Assembly: GCF_030936135.1 (NCBI RefSeq)
Contig: NC_082604.1
Location: forward strand, 746,501-810,500
Reading direction: 5' to 3'
Origin: Gavia stellata
Lineage: Eukaryota > Chordata > Aves > Gaviiformes > Gaviidae
Length of the DNA stretch: 64,000 nt
Below the pieces are notes generated by a model that was given only the letters and a program-made list of their open reading frames with translations, made no database searches and was not told where the DNA came from. A program made the translations under genes and the position numbers. This document shows positions 46,057 to 56,796 of this stretch, piece by piece (position 1 is the first letter of the stretch; each line of letters starts with the position of its first letter).

Positions 46057-46254
46057 TAATACTGATAGACCTTGCGCGTGTGTGTGTCTGTGTGCACACG
46101 CGCACTTCTGGAGACTTTCTTGCAATGACAACTGCTCTGCTGGGAGTTCTTATTGTTGCATTAATTTGAGTTTGCTTACGCAGTCAAAAATCGCTCAAGC
46201 AAAATCACTACTGATCACTGTGCAAGTGGGAATCGTTCAGGTGACAGTTACATG
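46057..46254. other. Spacer with a GT/CA dinucleotide patch
   Basis: About 200 bp between the reverse transcriptase fragment and the LTR2 fragment. It holds a GTGTGTGTGTCTGTGTGCAC patch (46078-46100) and no coding sequence that I recognise. Confidence 0.5.
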
Positions 46255-46397
46255 TGCTGTATCTGGAACCAGATCATAGCAACGGAATTCAGGTATCCTT
46301 GAGGATGGAGATGGAAACTCACCCTGGTCACTAAGATCCGCATCCTGGTGAAGACAATGGTACTGTACAAGAACCTTCAAGTAGACAGTAACCTGTT
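46255..46397 (+). repeat. LTR2 head fragment
   Basis: TGCTGTATCTGGAACCAGAT onward matches 48238-48381 along about 140 bp with scattered changes, mostly C to T or G to A. It stops at AACCTG, where integrase sequence begins. It may be the remains of the 5' LTR of ERV2 after a deletion that removed gag and most of pol. Confidence 0.75.
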
Positions 46398-46921
46398 TAG
46401 GTTAGTGTTAGCAGACGTGTTTTCAGGGTGGCCAGAAGCTTTCCCTTGCTACGTCAAGAAACTCAGCTTAAGCGGGTGGATGTTTGACCAATGGCTTTAA
46501 GGAGAATTACAATTACCCCTCGAGCAAGGGAAGGAGTAAGGCCTTTTGAAATATTAAGGGAAAACCCCATACGGTCAGAAGCACAGGTAACCAAAGTGAC
46601 CAAATGCATGTTATAGGGGAAGGAATGTTGAGAAATGATTCGCTGTCCCTTTCGCGTGTTTTATCATCCTTACAGAGGTACCTCAGTCAGGGAGCTCCTT
46701 TGCCCCTGGATTCACCAGTACACAATTTCCAACCTGGAGACTTGGTTTATATTCGCACCTGGAAGGATGAGCCGCTGAGAGAGAAGTGGAAAGGACCCTC
46801 TACAACCCTACTGACCACCTAGAGCGCTGTGAAGGTAGAAGGAATCAACTCCTGGATCCACTACACGCGAGTCTGCCAGAACCCGAAGACAAGTGGAGAG
46901 CCGTTCCGGCGGGACCCTTGA
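46398..46921 (+). pseudogene. pol: ERV2 integrase C-terminal remnant
   Basis: Broken frames encode LVLADVFSGWPEAFPC, a core-domain motif, then TPRAREGVRPFEILRE. A C-terminal SH3-like part follows: FQPGDLVYIRTWKDEPLREK (46604-46822) and, after a stop, VKVEGINSWIHYTRV up to 46921. The catalytic D and E residues outside these pieces are missing. Confidence 0.78.
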
Positions 46922-46952
46922 AAACTGTACTATTGCGTAATCAGGTTGCAAA

Positions 46953-48033
46953 ATGAAAAGCTATCTGGTTTTGTTTCTTTTCCAGGTTGGAGGTACGAAT
47001 GTGTTTTTCCCAAAATGGGACCGATCTGGAAATGTTTGGGAAAGCTTGGCAAGAAAACTAATAAATACCACCACCTTCTGTCTAGCCGGTGGAACCTCGG
47101 TAGAGGAAGGTTTCACCTCCTGCCTGTTAGGAGTACCTACTCCTCCGACGCTTTTGAAAAATTGTAACATTTTAAGATTTTTTAGTATCAATATGACATA
47201 CGGCAGCATGTATAGTTGGGGAAAACCAACTAAAATCAGGGAAAAAGGTAAGCTAAGAGTGAGAGTTAAGGGCATGTTTCCAGCTGAAAGTTGCGTTCAG
47301 TTTGTGAACTGCACTCCACGGTCTAAATGTGAAAATCTTTCAAGATTCGAGTCCCCACTGAAACGTAATGAAACTGAGACAGTGAGTTATGCTTGGGCCC
47401 ATGCTAAATTGCCAGTAGGATGGTTTCTTCTCTGTGGAAAGAGATCATATGCCTATATCCCTGCAAACGTCACTGGAGGACCATGCGCAATGGGAAGGTT
47501 AACAGCAACGTTACCAAAAAAAGGAAGGCTCACATGAAAAGAAAACTGTTAGCCAGAAGAGACAAGTCTCTACTCTGTCTCCAGATTGTAACTCTCAACT
47601 GACATTATGGAGCCCTAGTGAAATCATGGCAGCTGCCATCCTTGCACCTGCAGTTGGGGTAGCTATGAATTATCACAGTATAAAGAGTGAATTAGCCAAA
47701 ACTACTAACTTTCCTTCCCAGGCGCTCGCTGTCTTGGGAGAAGAGATGACGCAAATTAGAGAAGCCACATCAGAAAACCGAGCAACTATGGACTCTCTGC
47801 TTTTAAGACATACCCATGGATGTGAGGAATTTAAAGGAATGTGTTGTTTTAATTTGACAGATGATTCTCAGATCACAGAAGAAAAGATCCAACAGTTGAA
47901 AGAATTAGCAGAAAACACCAAAGACAGAGAAGGCTTGGATTTTTCTTGGCTGACATCCTGGTTGCCCAGTTTTGGATGGTTAAAGCAGCTGTTTATAGCT
48001 GTTTATAGCTCCTCCTGGTATTTAGGATGCTGA
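46953..48033 (+). pseudogene. env: ERV2 envelope remnant
   Basis: The start at 46953 gives a hydrophobic signal peptide (MKSYLVLFLF...). A surface-subunit frame follows to 47537, with several N-glycosylation sites and cysteines. After a disrupted stretch, the transmembrane-subunit frame runs 47626-48033, with an Ala-rich fusion-peptide-like start, a heptad region and the C-EEFKGM-CC (CX6CC) motif followed by FNLTD. The final membrane anchor is lost in a frameshifted end. This layout is usual for gamma- and alpharetroviral Env. It is non-functional as it stands. Confidence 0.8.
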
Positions 48034-48223
48034 TCAGCTGTTGCATGATACAATGCTCACCTTTATGTTCTAATTGGCTGAAATCATCTCTCAGAAAAAG
48101 CCTTCAAATAATATTTTAATGGTGCAAAAAGAAATTAACCCCTTTGTTGACAAGATCGAACAGAAGGCAATGGAAATTGAGGAGGTTGAGACTTGTGGGA
48201 ATTGTAAAACATATCCATAAGCC

Positions 48224-48237
48224 TCAAAAGGGGGGAA
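48224..48237 (+). other. ERV2 polypurine tract
   Basis: AAAAGGGGGGAAAT directly before the LTR start TGCTGTACC. It fixes the LTR boundary at 48238. Confidence 0.8.
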
Positions 48238-48500
48238 ATTGCTGTACCTGGAACCAGATTATAGCAATGGAATTCGGGTATCCCTGAGGACGGGGACGGA
48301 GACTCACCCTGGTCGCTGGGATACGTGTCCTGGCGAAGACAACGGTGCTGTGCAAGGGCCTTCGAGTGGGCAACAACCTGCTGAGTGTGTGCGATGGTGT
48401 GTAGGGATATAGGATTTGTCGTAGAGAAGTAGACTGGAATTTAATCAAGACTAACCTCAGGTGATTTTAATAGTAAAAAATGCCCCCCTCGGAGGAGATT
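48238..48500 (+). repeat. LTR2 (ERV2 3' LTR), 3' limit unknown
   Basis: It starts TGCTGTACCTGGAACC after the polypurine tract. The first 132 bp also occur at 10227-10360, and the rest continues as at 14400 and 36526. The sequence GAGTGGGCAACAACC at 48365-48379 is the undisturbed target of ERV1. Where the LTR stops and CpG-rich DNA begins is unclear, so 48500 is a placeholder. Confidence 0.6.
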
Positions 48501-50116
48501 TTAGATGCAAACACAGGTCCACCTCAGTGTCACGAGTGACATTAAAACGAAGACAGGCGCAGACGGACTTTGGTGTGAGCGACCAGTCCGTGACTGCGAC
48601 GTGATTCTGTCCTTGTCGCTGTTCCCTACGGAGGACCCCGCGTGTGTCCCAGGGGTGCGCTGGCTGATGGGCAGTGCCCGGCACCCCGCTCTGCAGAGCG
48701 GCGATACGGACCGAGGTCTCGGCCCCCGGTGCTGACGGGCGTTGTGCACAGCGGGCGAAGAGCCCCGGTGTAGGGACCGGGACCGCACCCGCAGCCCGCC
48801 CGGCCCCGCCGCCTCCCGCGGCCCCCACCCGCGCCCCCGCCCGCCCCTTCTCCCCCGCGGCTCTGTCCCCGCGGCAGCTGCAGCGGGATGGCGCTGCTGC
48901 CCGTCCCCAGCGTGCGGGGCAGGGCTGCGCACACGGAGCCCGAGGGGTCCCGTCCCGTCGGGCAGAGCCCGGCGGAGACCTGCGCGGGGGACGGGCGGGA
49001 GCGGCGGCAGCGGGAAAACGCTCCCGAGCCGGTCCCCTCCCGGGGCCGGCCCGGGCCGGGCTTCCCGAGCGGGGCGCGCCCCCGGGAGCGGGGCGAGCCC
49101 GGGCGCGGCTGGCTACCGAGCCCGGCTGGCTACCGAGCGCGGCGGCGGGGCCGGGCCGGCCGGCAGCGCCGAGCACCGGGCACAGTCTGCCGCGGGTGCG
49201 GCCGAGGGCCGGCGCGGGCTTCGTCCCGGCCGGCACCGTGCGCCTCCGGGGAGCGCCGGGACGGCGGCAGCCGGCTCGGCCCCTCGGCCTCGGCGTCCTT
49301 GTCGCCGCCCGGGACACGGGGACCCCCGGGGCGCTCCCCGGCCCCCGGCAGCGTCCTGCCCCCCCACCCCCGCCGGAGCGGGGCAGGACGCGGAGCTGCA
49401 GCGCCCGGTGCGCGGTGCCGAGGGACCGGTTCCTGCCCGCCATCGCCATCGGCGGGAGGAACGGCATCGCGCCCGCGGGCAACGCTGCCCGCCCCGCCCG
49501 CCCCTGCCGCTGCGCCCCGACCGGCCGGGGGGGCTCGGCTGGGCTCGGCTCGGCGGGACTCGGCGGGCCCGGTGCCGGTGCCGGAGCCCCCGCCCAGGCG
49601 AACCGGCCCGGGCGCTGCCCACGCAGGAGCTCTCCTCGGGCGGGTCCCGGGACACCCCTGCCGAGCTCCGCCGAACCCCCCTCGCTGGGCGGCAGCCGGC
49701 GGGATCGAGAGACCCCGGCGGGCGCAGGGCAGAGGCGCGGCGGTCCCGGCCCGCCCCTCCCCTCCCCTCCCGGGACAGAGGGGTCCGCAGCGGCTGTCCC
49801 GGGGCTGCTGCCCCACGCCCACCCGTGCGGCGGCACCGAAGCGGGTGGAAGAGGCCCCCGGCTGCCGACCCCAAACGCGCCCCCCCGCAGGAGCTCCCGG
49901 AGCGAGGGGGCCCTGGCCGGGGACGCCCGGCTGGCTCCAGCCCCGGGACGCAGAGCATCTCCCCCGGGAGACGGTTCCGCCGCCGCCGCCGGGCCCCGCT
50001 GCGGGGAGCGGGGTGGGGAGCGTCCCGCCGGCGACCCCCCACGTCCCGGGTGGGCAGCGCGCGCGCGCACCCGCGTGTGCATTTGCTTTTCCTCGTTTCG
50101 CAGCAGTTTGTAATAA
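48370..50116. other. CpG-rich block C
   Basis: Third copy of the block (A 14400-16276, B 36526-38292), uninterrupted on its left by ERV1. It has two 17-bp GGCTGGCTACCGAGCCC units and the shortest CGGGACTCGG region. No gene is recognised. Confidence 0.75.
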
Positions 50117-50185
50117 CGGGGCTGCGGGCGGGGACGGGGACGGGGACGGGGACGGGGACGGAGCCGGGGCGGGGGGCGGGCGCGG
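50117..50185. repeat. GGGGAC hexamer repeat
   Basis: Five consecutive GGGGAC-type units at about 50130-50160 lie within a G-rich stretch that is missing from copy A (deletion at 16276/16277). A shorter GGGGAC run is at 10275-10290. The strand could form G-quadruplexes. Confidence 0.7.
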
Positions 50186-50810
50186 CCGGGGTGCAATTTC
50201 TCCTTAATAATGTCATAATCCCGATTCTTTGCAGTAAAGCACATTATCATTAAATTGCCATGACGGCTCTGCTCCGCTCTCAAGTGTTTATTGCATCGGG
50301 ATTTCAAGCGGAAAAAACCTCCAAGTCCAATCATCAAGAAAAAGCACCAAAAAAGGCAAAGTGTCCGTTGGAAATGCTGAGAAACAGTTCAGTAACACCT
50401 GAGTATATTCTCTGTTTTCACTGTGAGACTCCAGCTCTGAACGGGGGGAAGCAGAATACAGAGATCCGGTAATACCACACTATACCATCTTTAATTCTCA
50501 ACAAAACCTACGAAACTCATGAAAATATCCACTTGCCACACAGCTTTTTTGTCAATACGTAAGACACAGGAGCGGACAAACCACATCAGTTGTGTCTCAC
50601 TGCAGCTGAAAAACATTTGACAAAGCGAGCGCAAGTTCGCAGCGGCCAAGCAACCTCATCGCAGACAAGGGCGAGACCTCAACCTTCAGACAAGCGAGAG
50701 CGCAGCGTAATACGCAGCAAGCTGCAAATGCAGTCTTCTTCACTTAGAGTAGCTGAAAGCATTTCATTCCCATTTTTTCTATCCGTTGCTGGGTTGGGGT
50801 TCGTTTCCCC
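50186..50810. other. Non-coding, copy of 16285-16900
   Basis: Near-identical to copy A. No gene is seen. Confidence 0.6.
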
Positions 50811-50846
50811 CCCCACCTTTGAGCTGTATGAAACAACTTGGCTTAC

Positions 50847-50893
50847 CTGGAGGTGCACGGCGCTTGTGTTCCAGCTTGTGCTGCGGGTTCTTC
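50847..50893 (-). CDS. Candidate 47-nt exon, copy C only
   Basis: On the minus strand a strong acceptor (TTTTCTTCTTTGCAG) and a strong donor (CCAG/GTAAGC) bracket 47 nt. One frame reads KNPQHKLEHKRRAPP. It lies about 350 bp or more downstream of the CpG island at 51230-52040, as a second exon of a minus-strand transcript might. The segment is deleted from copy A. The peptide is not recognised and it could be part of a non-coding RNA. Confidence 0.35.
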
Positions 50894-51229
50894 CTGCAAA
50901 GAAGAAAACGGTAAAAGCTCAGCTCGCCACCGTGCTCCACACTTCACAAGCTCTGAACTCCTCGGTGTTCTATGGATGATTTCTGTTTCTTTTTAAAATA
51001 AAATGCTGTGACCAGTGCCTGACCACAGTCTCTCAGCTCAGGGTGGAATGGAGGGTGGGAAAACCCCACCAGATTAAAGAAGAGTTCCTAAAGAAGAGAA
51101 TAAAAGTTCCTGCACAGGAGTGCCTGGACAAGAAGGGATCTAGTCGCTGGGATCAACCTCTGGTAAAGCTCCGGCGGAGCTGGGTACGGGGTACGGGGAA
51201 GGGAGCTAAAGCTGTGCATTAAAGACAGG
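50894..51229. other. Copy C-only flank of the CpG island
   Basis: Unique sequence without a gene that I recognise, absent from copy A. AATAAA occurs near 51000 on the plus strand. Confidence 0.5.
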
Positions 51230-52040
51230 GGAGGAGGGGTGACCCAGCGCGCACCTTCCCGCCCCACTCCCCTCCCGGCCAAGGGACCGGATTCGCCCCT
51301 CGCCAAGCTCTGCCGCCGCGGCAGGGCTGGGTCTGGCCCCAGGGACGGTGCTGTACCTCCCGCTGTACGGGCGGCTGCTCCTTCGCCTCTCGAGCCGCCG
51401 GTGTCCCCGGGGAAACCCCGGCAGGGCCCCGCGGGAGGCGGCAGCGCGGGCGCCCGCTCGCCCCGTCTGCGCTCCGCGCTCGGCCCCCGGCGCTGCAGAC
51501 CCGGGGGGGCGGCGGGGGGGAGCTGCCGGCTGCCGGCTGCCCTCCCGGCGCTTCCCCCCGGGCCGCGGAGCCCCTCGCGGGGGGGTCCGCAGACTGCCCT
51601 CCCGCAGGCCGGGCGCTGCCGAGCGCCTCCCGCCGGCCCCGACGAGGGGGGAGAGCCGCCCCCGAGGAGGGGCCCCGCCGCGGAGGGCCGGTCCCGCCGG
51701 GCCCCCCGGCCCGCGCTGAGGGCGGCGGGGCGCTGCCGGAGCCCTCCCCGGCGCGGGAGGGGCGGGCGCGGCTCGGCGGAGGTGGGGGGGGCGGCGCCTT
51801 CCCGCGGGGGTTCGGCTCCGCTTCTTCTGGGGGGGAACGGCGTCCGGGAAAGGTCTTCTCCGCACGGAGCGGGGCGGGGGGGGCGGGCGGAGCAGACGCG
51901 GGGCTGGGGGGCGGCTGCGGAAGAAGCCCCGGCTGGAGGTGCTGGAGAGAAGGGGGGCCCTGCCTCCTTCCCTCGGGCCACCCCTCGGGTTGGCTCGCGG
52001 GGGGGGTGCGCGGGGCGAGGAGCCCCAGTTCAAGTCCCAC
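51230..52040. promoter_or_regulatory. CpG island, copy C (longer form)
   Basis: Dense CpG with GC boxes, ending at AGTTCAAGTCCCAC/GTGAGG. The right two thirds match 16940-17455 of copy A, and the left third is unique. It has the size and sharp edges of a promoter island and could drive transcripts in either direction. The long Arg/Pro/Gly frames inside it are composition artefacts. Confidence 0.55.
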
Positions 52041-54329
52041 GTGAGGAATTCGTGTCTGATTTACTTCGCTTAGTTACTGACGGCTGCAGTGCTAGTTGGC
52101 AGTCATCGGTTCTGAAGGATCCTTCACCGACGTGTGTTTGCGATGCTTTTTTAGTGCTGAAAACGGCTTCAAAAACGTTTGAAACAGAGATCTCGCCAGC
52201 TTGTGTTCTGCTGGCACTGGCACTGGACACGTACGTCTTTGTGTAACACCACCCCCCCAAAAAAAACCCCCGCTCCCCCCCGAAACTGAAGTCCCGTTCT
52301 GGACCTCTTGTGTGCCTTTTAGCTGTGAGTCATTTTCTTTCAGGCGACGCGGATCCAGACGTATATCCTGTGTCACTTCACTGTTGAGCGCACAGACTTC
52401 TTGTAAACCTCAGCTACTCAGGTCACATCCTCTGTTGGTGTCGGAATAAGAATTTCAGGTAAGATGGATTGATACCTGCGTGCTGCGGGGATTGCATTTG
52501 GGAGATCACAGATGGTCTTCAGCTTTGAGGATCAAATGTAACCGTGATTCTAAATGAGAAGTAGAAATACCTTGTATATATTTGTACTGAACAATAGACT
52601 ACAACACAGATCCTGAACACGTGAAAGGGAATATTAGAAGTTATCATCTCATCTGACCATGAGGAAAATGTTTGTAGTACTTGCGTTACAAAGAGGAGAG
52701 CTGCTGATGCCTCTGCTGAGGGAAAGCGGGGGGAACACAACTCGATGGTCTAGACAAGTCAAATTGTTTTGGTCTGAATGTGACAATACGGATAATCGTG
52801 TTACTCAAAGCATTTGATAGTTTTTTCTAAATAGGCTCAAGGCCTTGTAACTGTCCTGTGCTCTCACTGATTCACTTACTCTGAATCTTGGAGAATTGAG
52901 TGGCTTTAGGTTGTACAGTATTTGAACAAATATTACTGCCTAAGACTAGATTAATCTGAGAAGCTGTGCTTACCTGAAACATGTCATTAAAGAGTTTTAA
53001 AGACCCCTTTGCTTCCTGCCTGATGAAGAATGTCTGCTTTTGCTTTTTTATCAAAGTGTTTCTAAATACTTCACCATTTTCCATGGGAGATCATAGTGAC
53101 GTGTGCAGAAGAAAATGACTTGTTATGGCTGACCTGCAGCTCTAAATGTACTCCTGGTAGAGGCCACTATGGTAGAGCACAAGTTAGAGCTGAAGACTAA
53201 AGTGGATTTCTTGTCACTTTGTCACTTGCAGCTTCCTGCGCTACCATGGCCATTTACAACACTGCAGTGGTTGCCAGCAGGGGCATCACCACAGAACAGT
53301 GGTGCACACCGCTCCTTTCTGAGGAAGGTTGATGTTGTGAACGTAGGGGACCGATTTAACCACTTACTTCTATTGGTAAATTCCTATGTCTAGCAGAAAT
53401 TCTTTTATTTCCTACAGTTAGGGAAAAAAATCCTCCCACCTTATACTCGTTACATAGGTAGCATAACTGAAAAAAAATTTGCATCCTCCTGTTCATAAAG
53501 CTACTGTGAAAACTCAGTTCAGTTAACAGCATTTCTCAAATGCAATTTTTGTACACTTACTATGTGTATTTACAGTGGAATTCCTCTTGGAAAAGTGTGC
53601 AAGGTAAATATGCAGTAGAAGGCAACAGTGCTTTAATGAAGAGGAAAAGTTAATGTCTGGGGGAAGGAAAAGTGTGTAGGAAGAGGGGAGTCCCTGTGGT
53701 TCTTAGGTGCCGCTCAGAGCTTCGGTGAATACCTTCTCCATCTTCTGCTGTGTGGATGCTATTATCCCTGAATTCACGGGTTGTATGGATTTCCTATCTT
53801 GTGACAGATGAGTGAAGGCAGCAAATTCTGTGCCTGAGCCTTAGTCCCTGTGCATACAGGTGTTGTAAATACTCTGGTTTTCTAAAATAATCAAAATATG
53901 ATCATATAGAAAGGTTAAATTTAATTAATAAATAAAATAATAAAATACAAAGGCATAAGTTAGGATTGTTCAGTTAGAAACACTAACCATAGGAACCTCA
54001 CCAGGGAGTCGCTGTTCCATACTGAGGAACTAACAGTAATGAGATGCAACGATGAAGAATTGAATAGAAAAGTCTTGTTTGAGTCCTGTGACAATGTGAC
54101 CTGATATGCACCAGTGATGCTGCTTGGAAAATTCCTTACCTTTCCCACCTTGATTCGAATATCAAGAATGCCAATCAATCAATATTAATAGAAATAACCA
54201 TTGATTGTTTTAAGGATGGATATTGGTAGAATAGTATAATCCAGAGAGCGATTAATAAAAATTAAATTATATATATTCTGTATGAAGGTAACTAGGTATG
54301 ATTTATCTGTGATTTAATCATAAACTAAC
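52041..54329. other. Non-coding, copy of 17456-19712
   Basis: Includes the conserved 37-residue minus-strand frame from 53084 to a donor at 52974 (CAG/GTAAGC). Otherwise no features are recognised. Confidence 0.5.
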
Positions 54330-54781
54330 TGTTGAACAATGTAGCATCGTGAATAGGTAGAATTTGCTTGTCAAGACAATGATAAGTTGTAGGCCTGGTC
54401 AGTAAACTGAGGAAAACTTAGGAAGATTCCAAGAATGGAATTTTACAACCAAGCTCAGCATGCACAAAGATTGGGTTCAACTAAAGGACACCATGAGGAG
54501 GACTATGGATGACCACCAGAGGACCTTGGACGACCACCTGTGTACCTGGAGGCGCATGCGTCACGAGCATTTACATACATTAATGAGTTCTCGGAAACGG
54601 TATGAGTATGTTAATTGTTTCTTGGAAATGTGATGAATATGTATACTTTGATTGTATATAACTTTTGTAGCAGAGGAACTAAGCACGCACACGAGGTGGA
54701 GCGATCCCCTGTGCGTCCAGCGCTGCAATAAAGAAGTGTCTGCTCACCTACATACATTGTGTAGGTGAGTTTTTATATTAC
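54330..54781 (+). mobile_element. Solo LTR in the SYBU-like 3' flank (copy C)
   Basis: Same LTR and position as 19713-20164, with TATA box and AATAAA. It differs from copy A at about ten sites within 140 bp near 54410-54545, more than the neighbouring unique DNA. Confidence 0.6.
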
Positions 54782-55510
54782 AGATTTGTAACACAGGGAA
54801 CAGTGAAGTTGTAAAAGAATGGGAAGGGGTGGGGGGAGCTCTCTGCCTAGATCATCTCTGCCTAGAAATACAGAAATTTTAACTAAGTCATAAGTAGGTT
54901 CTGACACAAGTTTTGTTTAGAAGAGAAGTAATTGAGCAAGCAAGACAGTAAGAATTACCTTCTTTGTAAGGTGTTGATGAAAGGTTGGGTGGAGCCAGAC
55001 AAACTCCACTAGTTCATCTGTTGGATAGCATTGCCCTCATCTGACCTAGGCACAGATCTCAAGTTTGGGACACGGAGAATTCGTGGTTTGATGGTCACAG
55101 TGGCATCTCATTGGGCACACGGAGACTGCATGCCTCTCGGCTGGGTTAAACGAGGCCTTCTGGACTTCTGTTAAATGCCAGGAAGACTGATACTCTCCTG
55201 GCAGTGCAGAAATGAGAAGTTGCAAGCTTCTGGAAGATTGCATTGGGTTAAAGATGAGGTCACTTGCATCTTTAATGCAGCGTGGGTGCGGCAGAGCGGG
55301 TGGCCGGTGTGTCCACAGACCGGCTGGAGCCTTTTTCTCTGGCTGAGTGCTTACGCTTGGAGCTGAAATGAGGTGTTCTCCGGGTCCTGATGGTTCCTTA
55401 TGCCCTGACACAGTGCTCCCTCCAGCTCTGCCTGTGCCTGATAGCTCAGCTGAGACGGTCTATTTTGTATAGCTTTGCTACAAGAAAACACTCACACATG
55501 TTTAACATTT
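54782..55510. other. 3' flank of the SYBU-like gene (copy C)
   Basis: Near-identical to 20165-20893. No gene is seen. Confidence 0.5.
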
Positions 55511-56456
55511 TTAACATGCTTTACTGAACTTGTGATTATAAAGGCAATTTACAATAAAGCGATTGACATACCCAAAGGCTTCGTCATCATGAGGTTCTGT
55601 AAAATCATGTTCTTTCACAAAATGGTTTTCATTAACTCCGTGCTCCACCTTCCTGCATGGAGACTCCATAGGTGACAAAAGGATGGCAGCGTTTAGAAGA
55701 CTTGGAGTTAAGTCCACTACGATACCAGAGTCACTGAACCTTCCAGGAGAAAATTCACCCAGTTCCTTCAGTGAAGACGGTGGGCTTAGAGGACAGGCAT
55801 CTTGAGCTCTGAAGATGTTTTGAATGAGCTGCTCCACATCTAGGCTAGATGCCACCACGTCAGTCTGGATGGCCTGTTCCACCATCACGTTGCTGACTTT
55901 CTCCTCCTCCTGGAAAGAAGTTACTTTCTCATCCAGAACATTTTCAAGCATCTCTTGATTCACAGCAGAACTGGAGGGAGCTGGATCACTCAACTCAGAG
56001 GTTATGGTGGTCAAACTGTCTTCACAGGAATCAGTCCCGTTAGCTGTGCCCTCATTAAGAAGCAGCCCACTATCTGCCACCTCCTCCAGAGCTTGGTCCT
56101 CTGTGGTGAGGCTGTTTGGCACTGTGGCACACAACACCAACGGCTTCCCCTCTGAGTCACACCTGTGCTCCAGGCACTGCTCATCTCTCACAGAGCTGCC
56201 CTGAGCCATCTCCATGCTCTGCAGCAAAGACTCCAGTTTCTTGTTTTCAATGCTAATGGCTATGAAGTATTGCTGCATTTTTTTGTCTTTCTCAGCCAAG
56301 CTGTTTTTCATGCTTTCAATAACCTGCTTGAGTTGTTTAACTTCCCTTCTTGCTTCCAAGGCGGCCAGCTCTGCCTCCACACGATGACACTCTTCCTCAA
56401 CCCAGTCTTCCTTCATCCGTCCCAGCTGAGCTTTGAGTTCTTCTATTTCCGTTTCC
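55511..56456 (-). CDS. SYBU-like: Syntabulin-like gene, last exon (copy C)
   Basis: Same exon as 20894-21839: coiled coil, NKKLESLLQSMEMAQ, AIQTDVV and AILLSPMESP motifs, and an early end at NHKFSKAC without a membrane anchor. By reading both copies line by line I found three base differences in 946, each changing an amino acid (Ser/Gly near MAQ, Asn/Asp after DSCE, Leu/Val in DEK.TS). The splice acceptor is kept at 56457. Confidence 0.8.
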
Positions 56457-56796
56457 CTGTAGCAAAATAAAAAAGTTGTAACGCTTCTGCTGACCAGTCA
56501 GTTAAAGAGTCAACGTGAGGGTCCACTGCACTGGGATGGCTATGCTGCAGAGATGCTCCAAGAAAGAAGCAAGTTTTTCCATGTAGCACTTGCTGCTGCC
56601 TTTGACGGAGCTGGCAGAGATGTAAGTCGGCTGCCCAGACACGCCGGCTGATTGCTAACTAGAGTCACCGACCTCGCCACACAGCCAGCAGCCTTGTGGG
56701 CTGTGCTCTGATCCTGGACATTCTGAGGTGCAAGTGCTGGCTCTAGGTAAGGTCCAACCAGTGCAGCGCTTAACATCTCACCTACTGCCTCACCCT

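Larger units (their letters stand above)
45815..48237 (+). mobile_element. ERV2: scrambled forward-strand provirus
   Basis: Retroviral pieces lie in order: a reverse transcriptase fragment (45815-46056), an LTR2 head fragment (46255-46397), an integrase end (46398-46915), Env (46953-48033), a polypurine tract and the 3' LTR start (48238). The LTR fragment between RT and integrase shows rearrangement or two elements joined. All coding pieces carry frameshifts or stops. The class is not fixed: the Env transmembrane part has the CX6CC motif of gamma/alpha-type Env. Confidence 0.8.
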
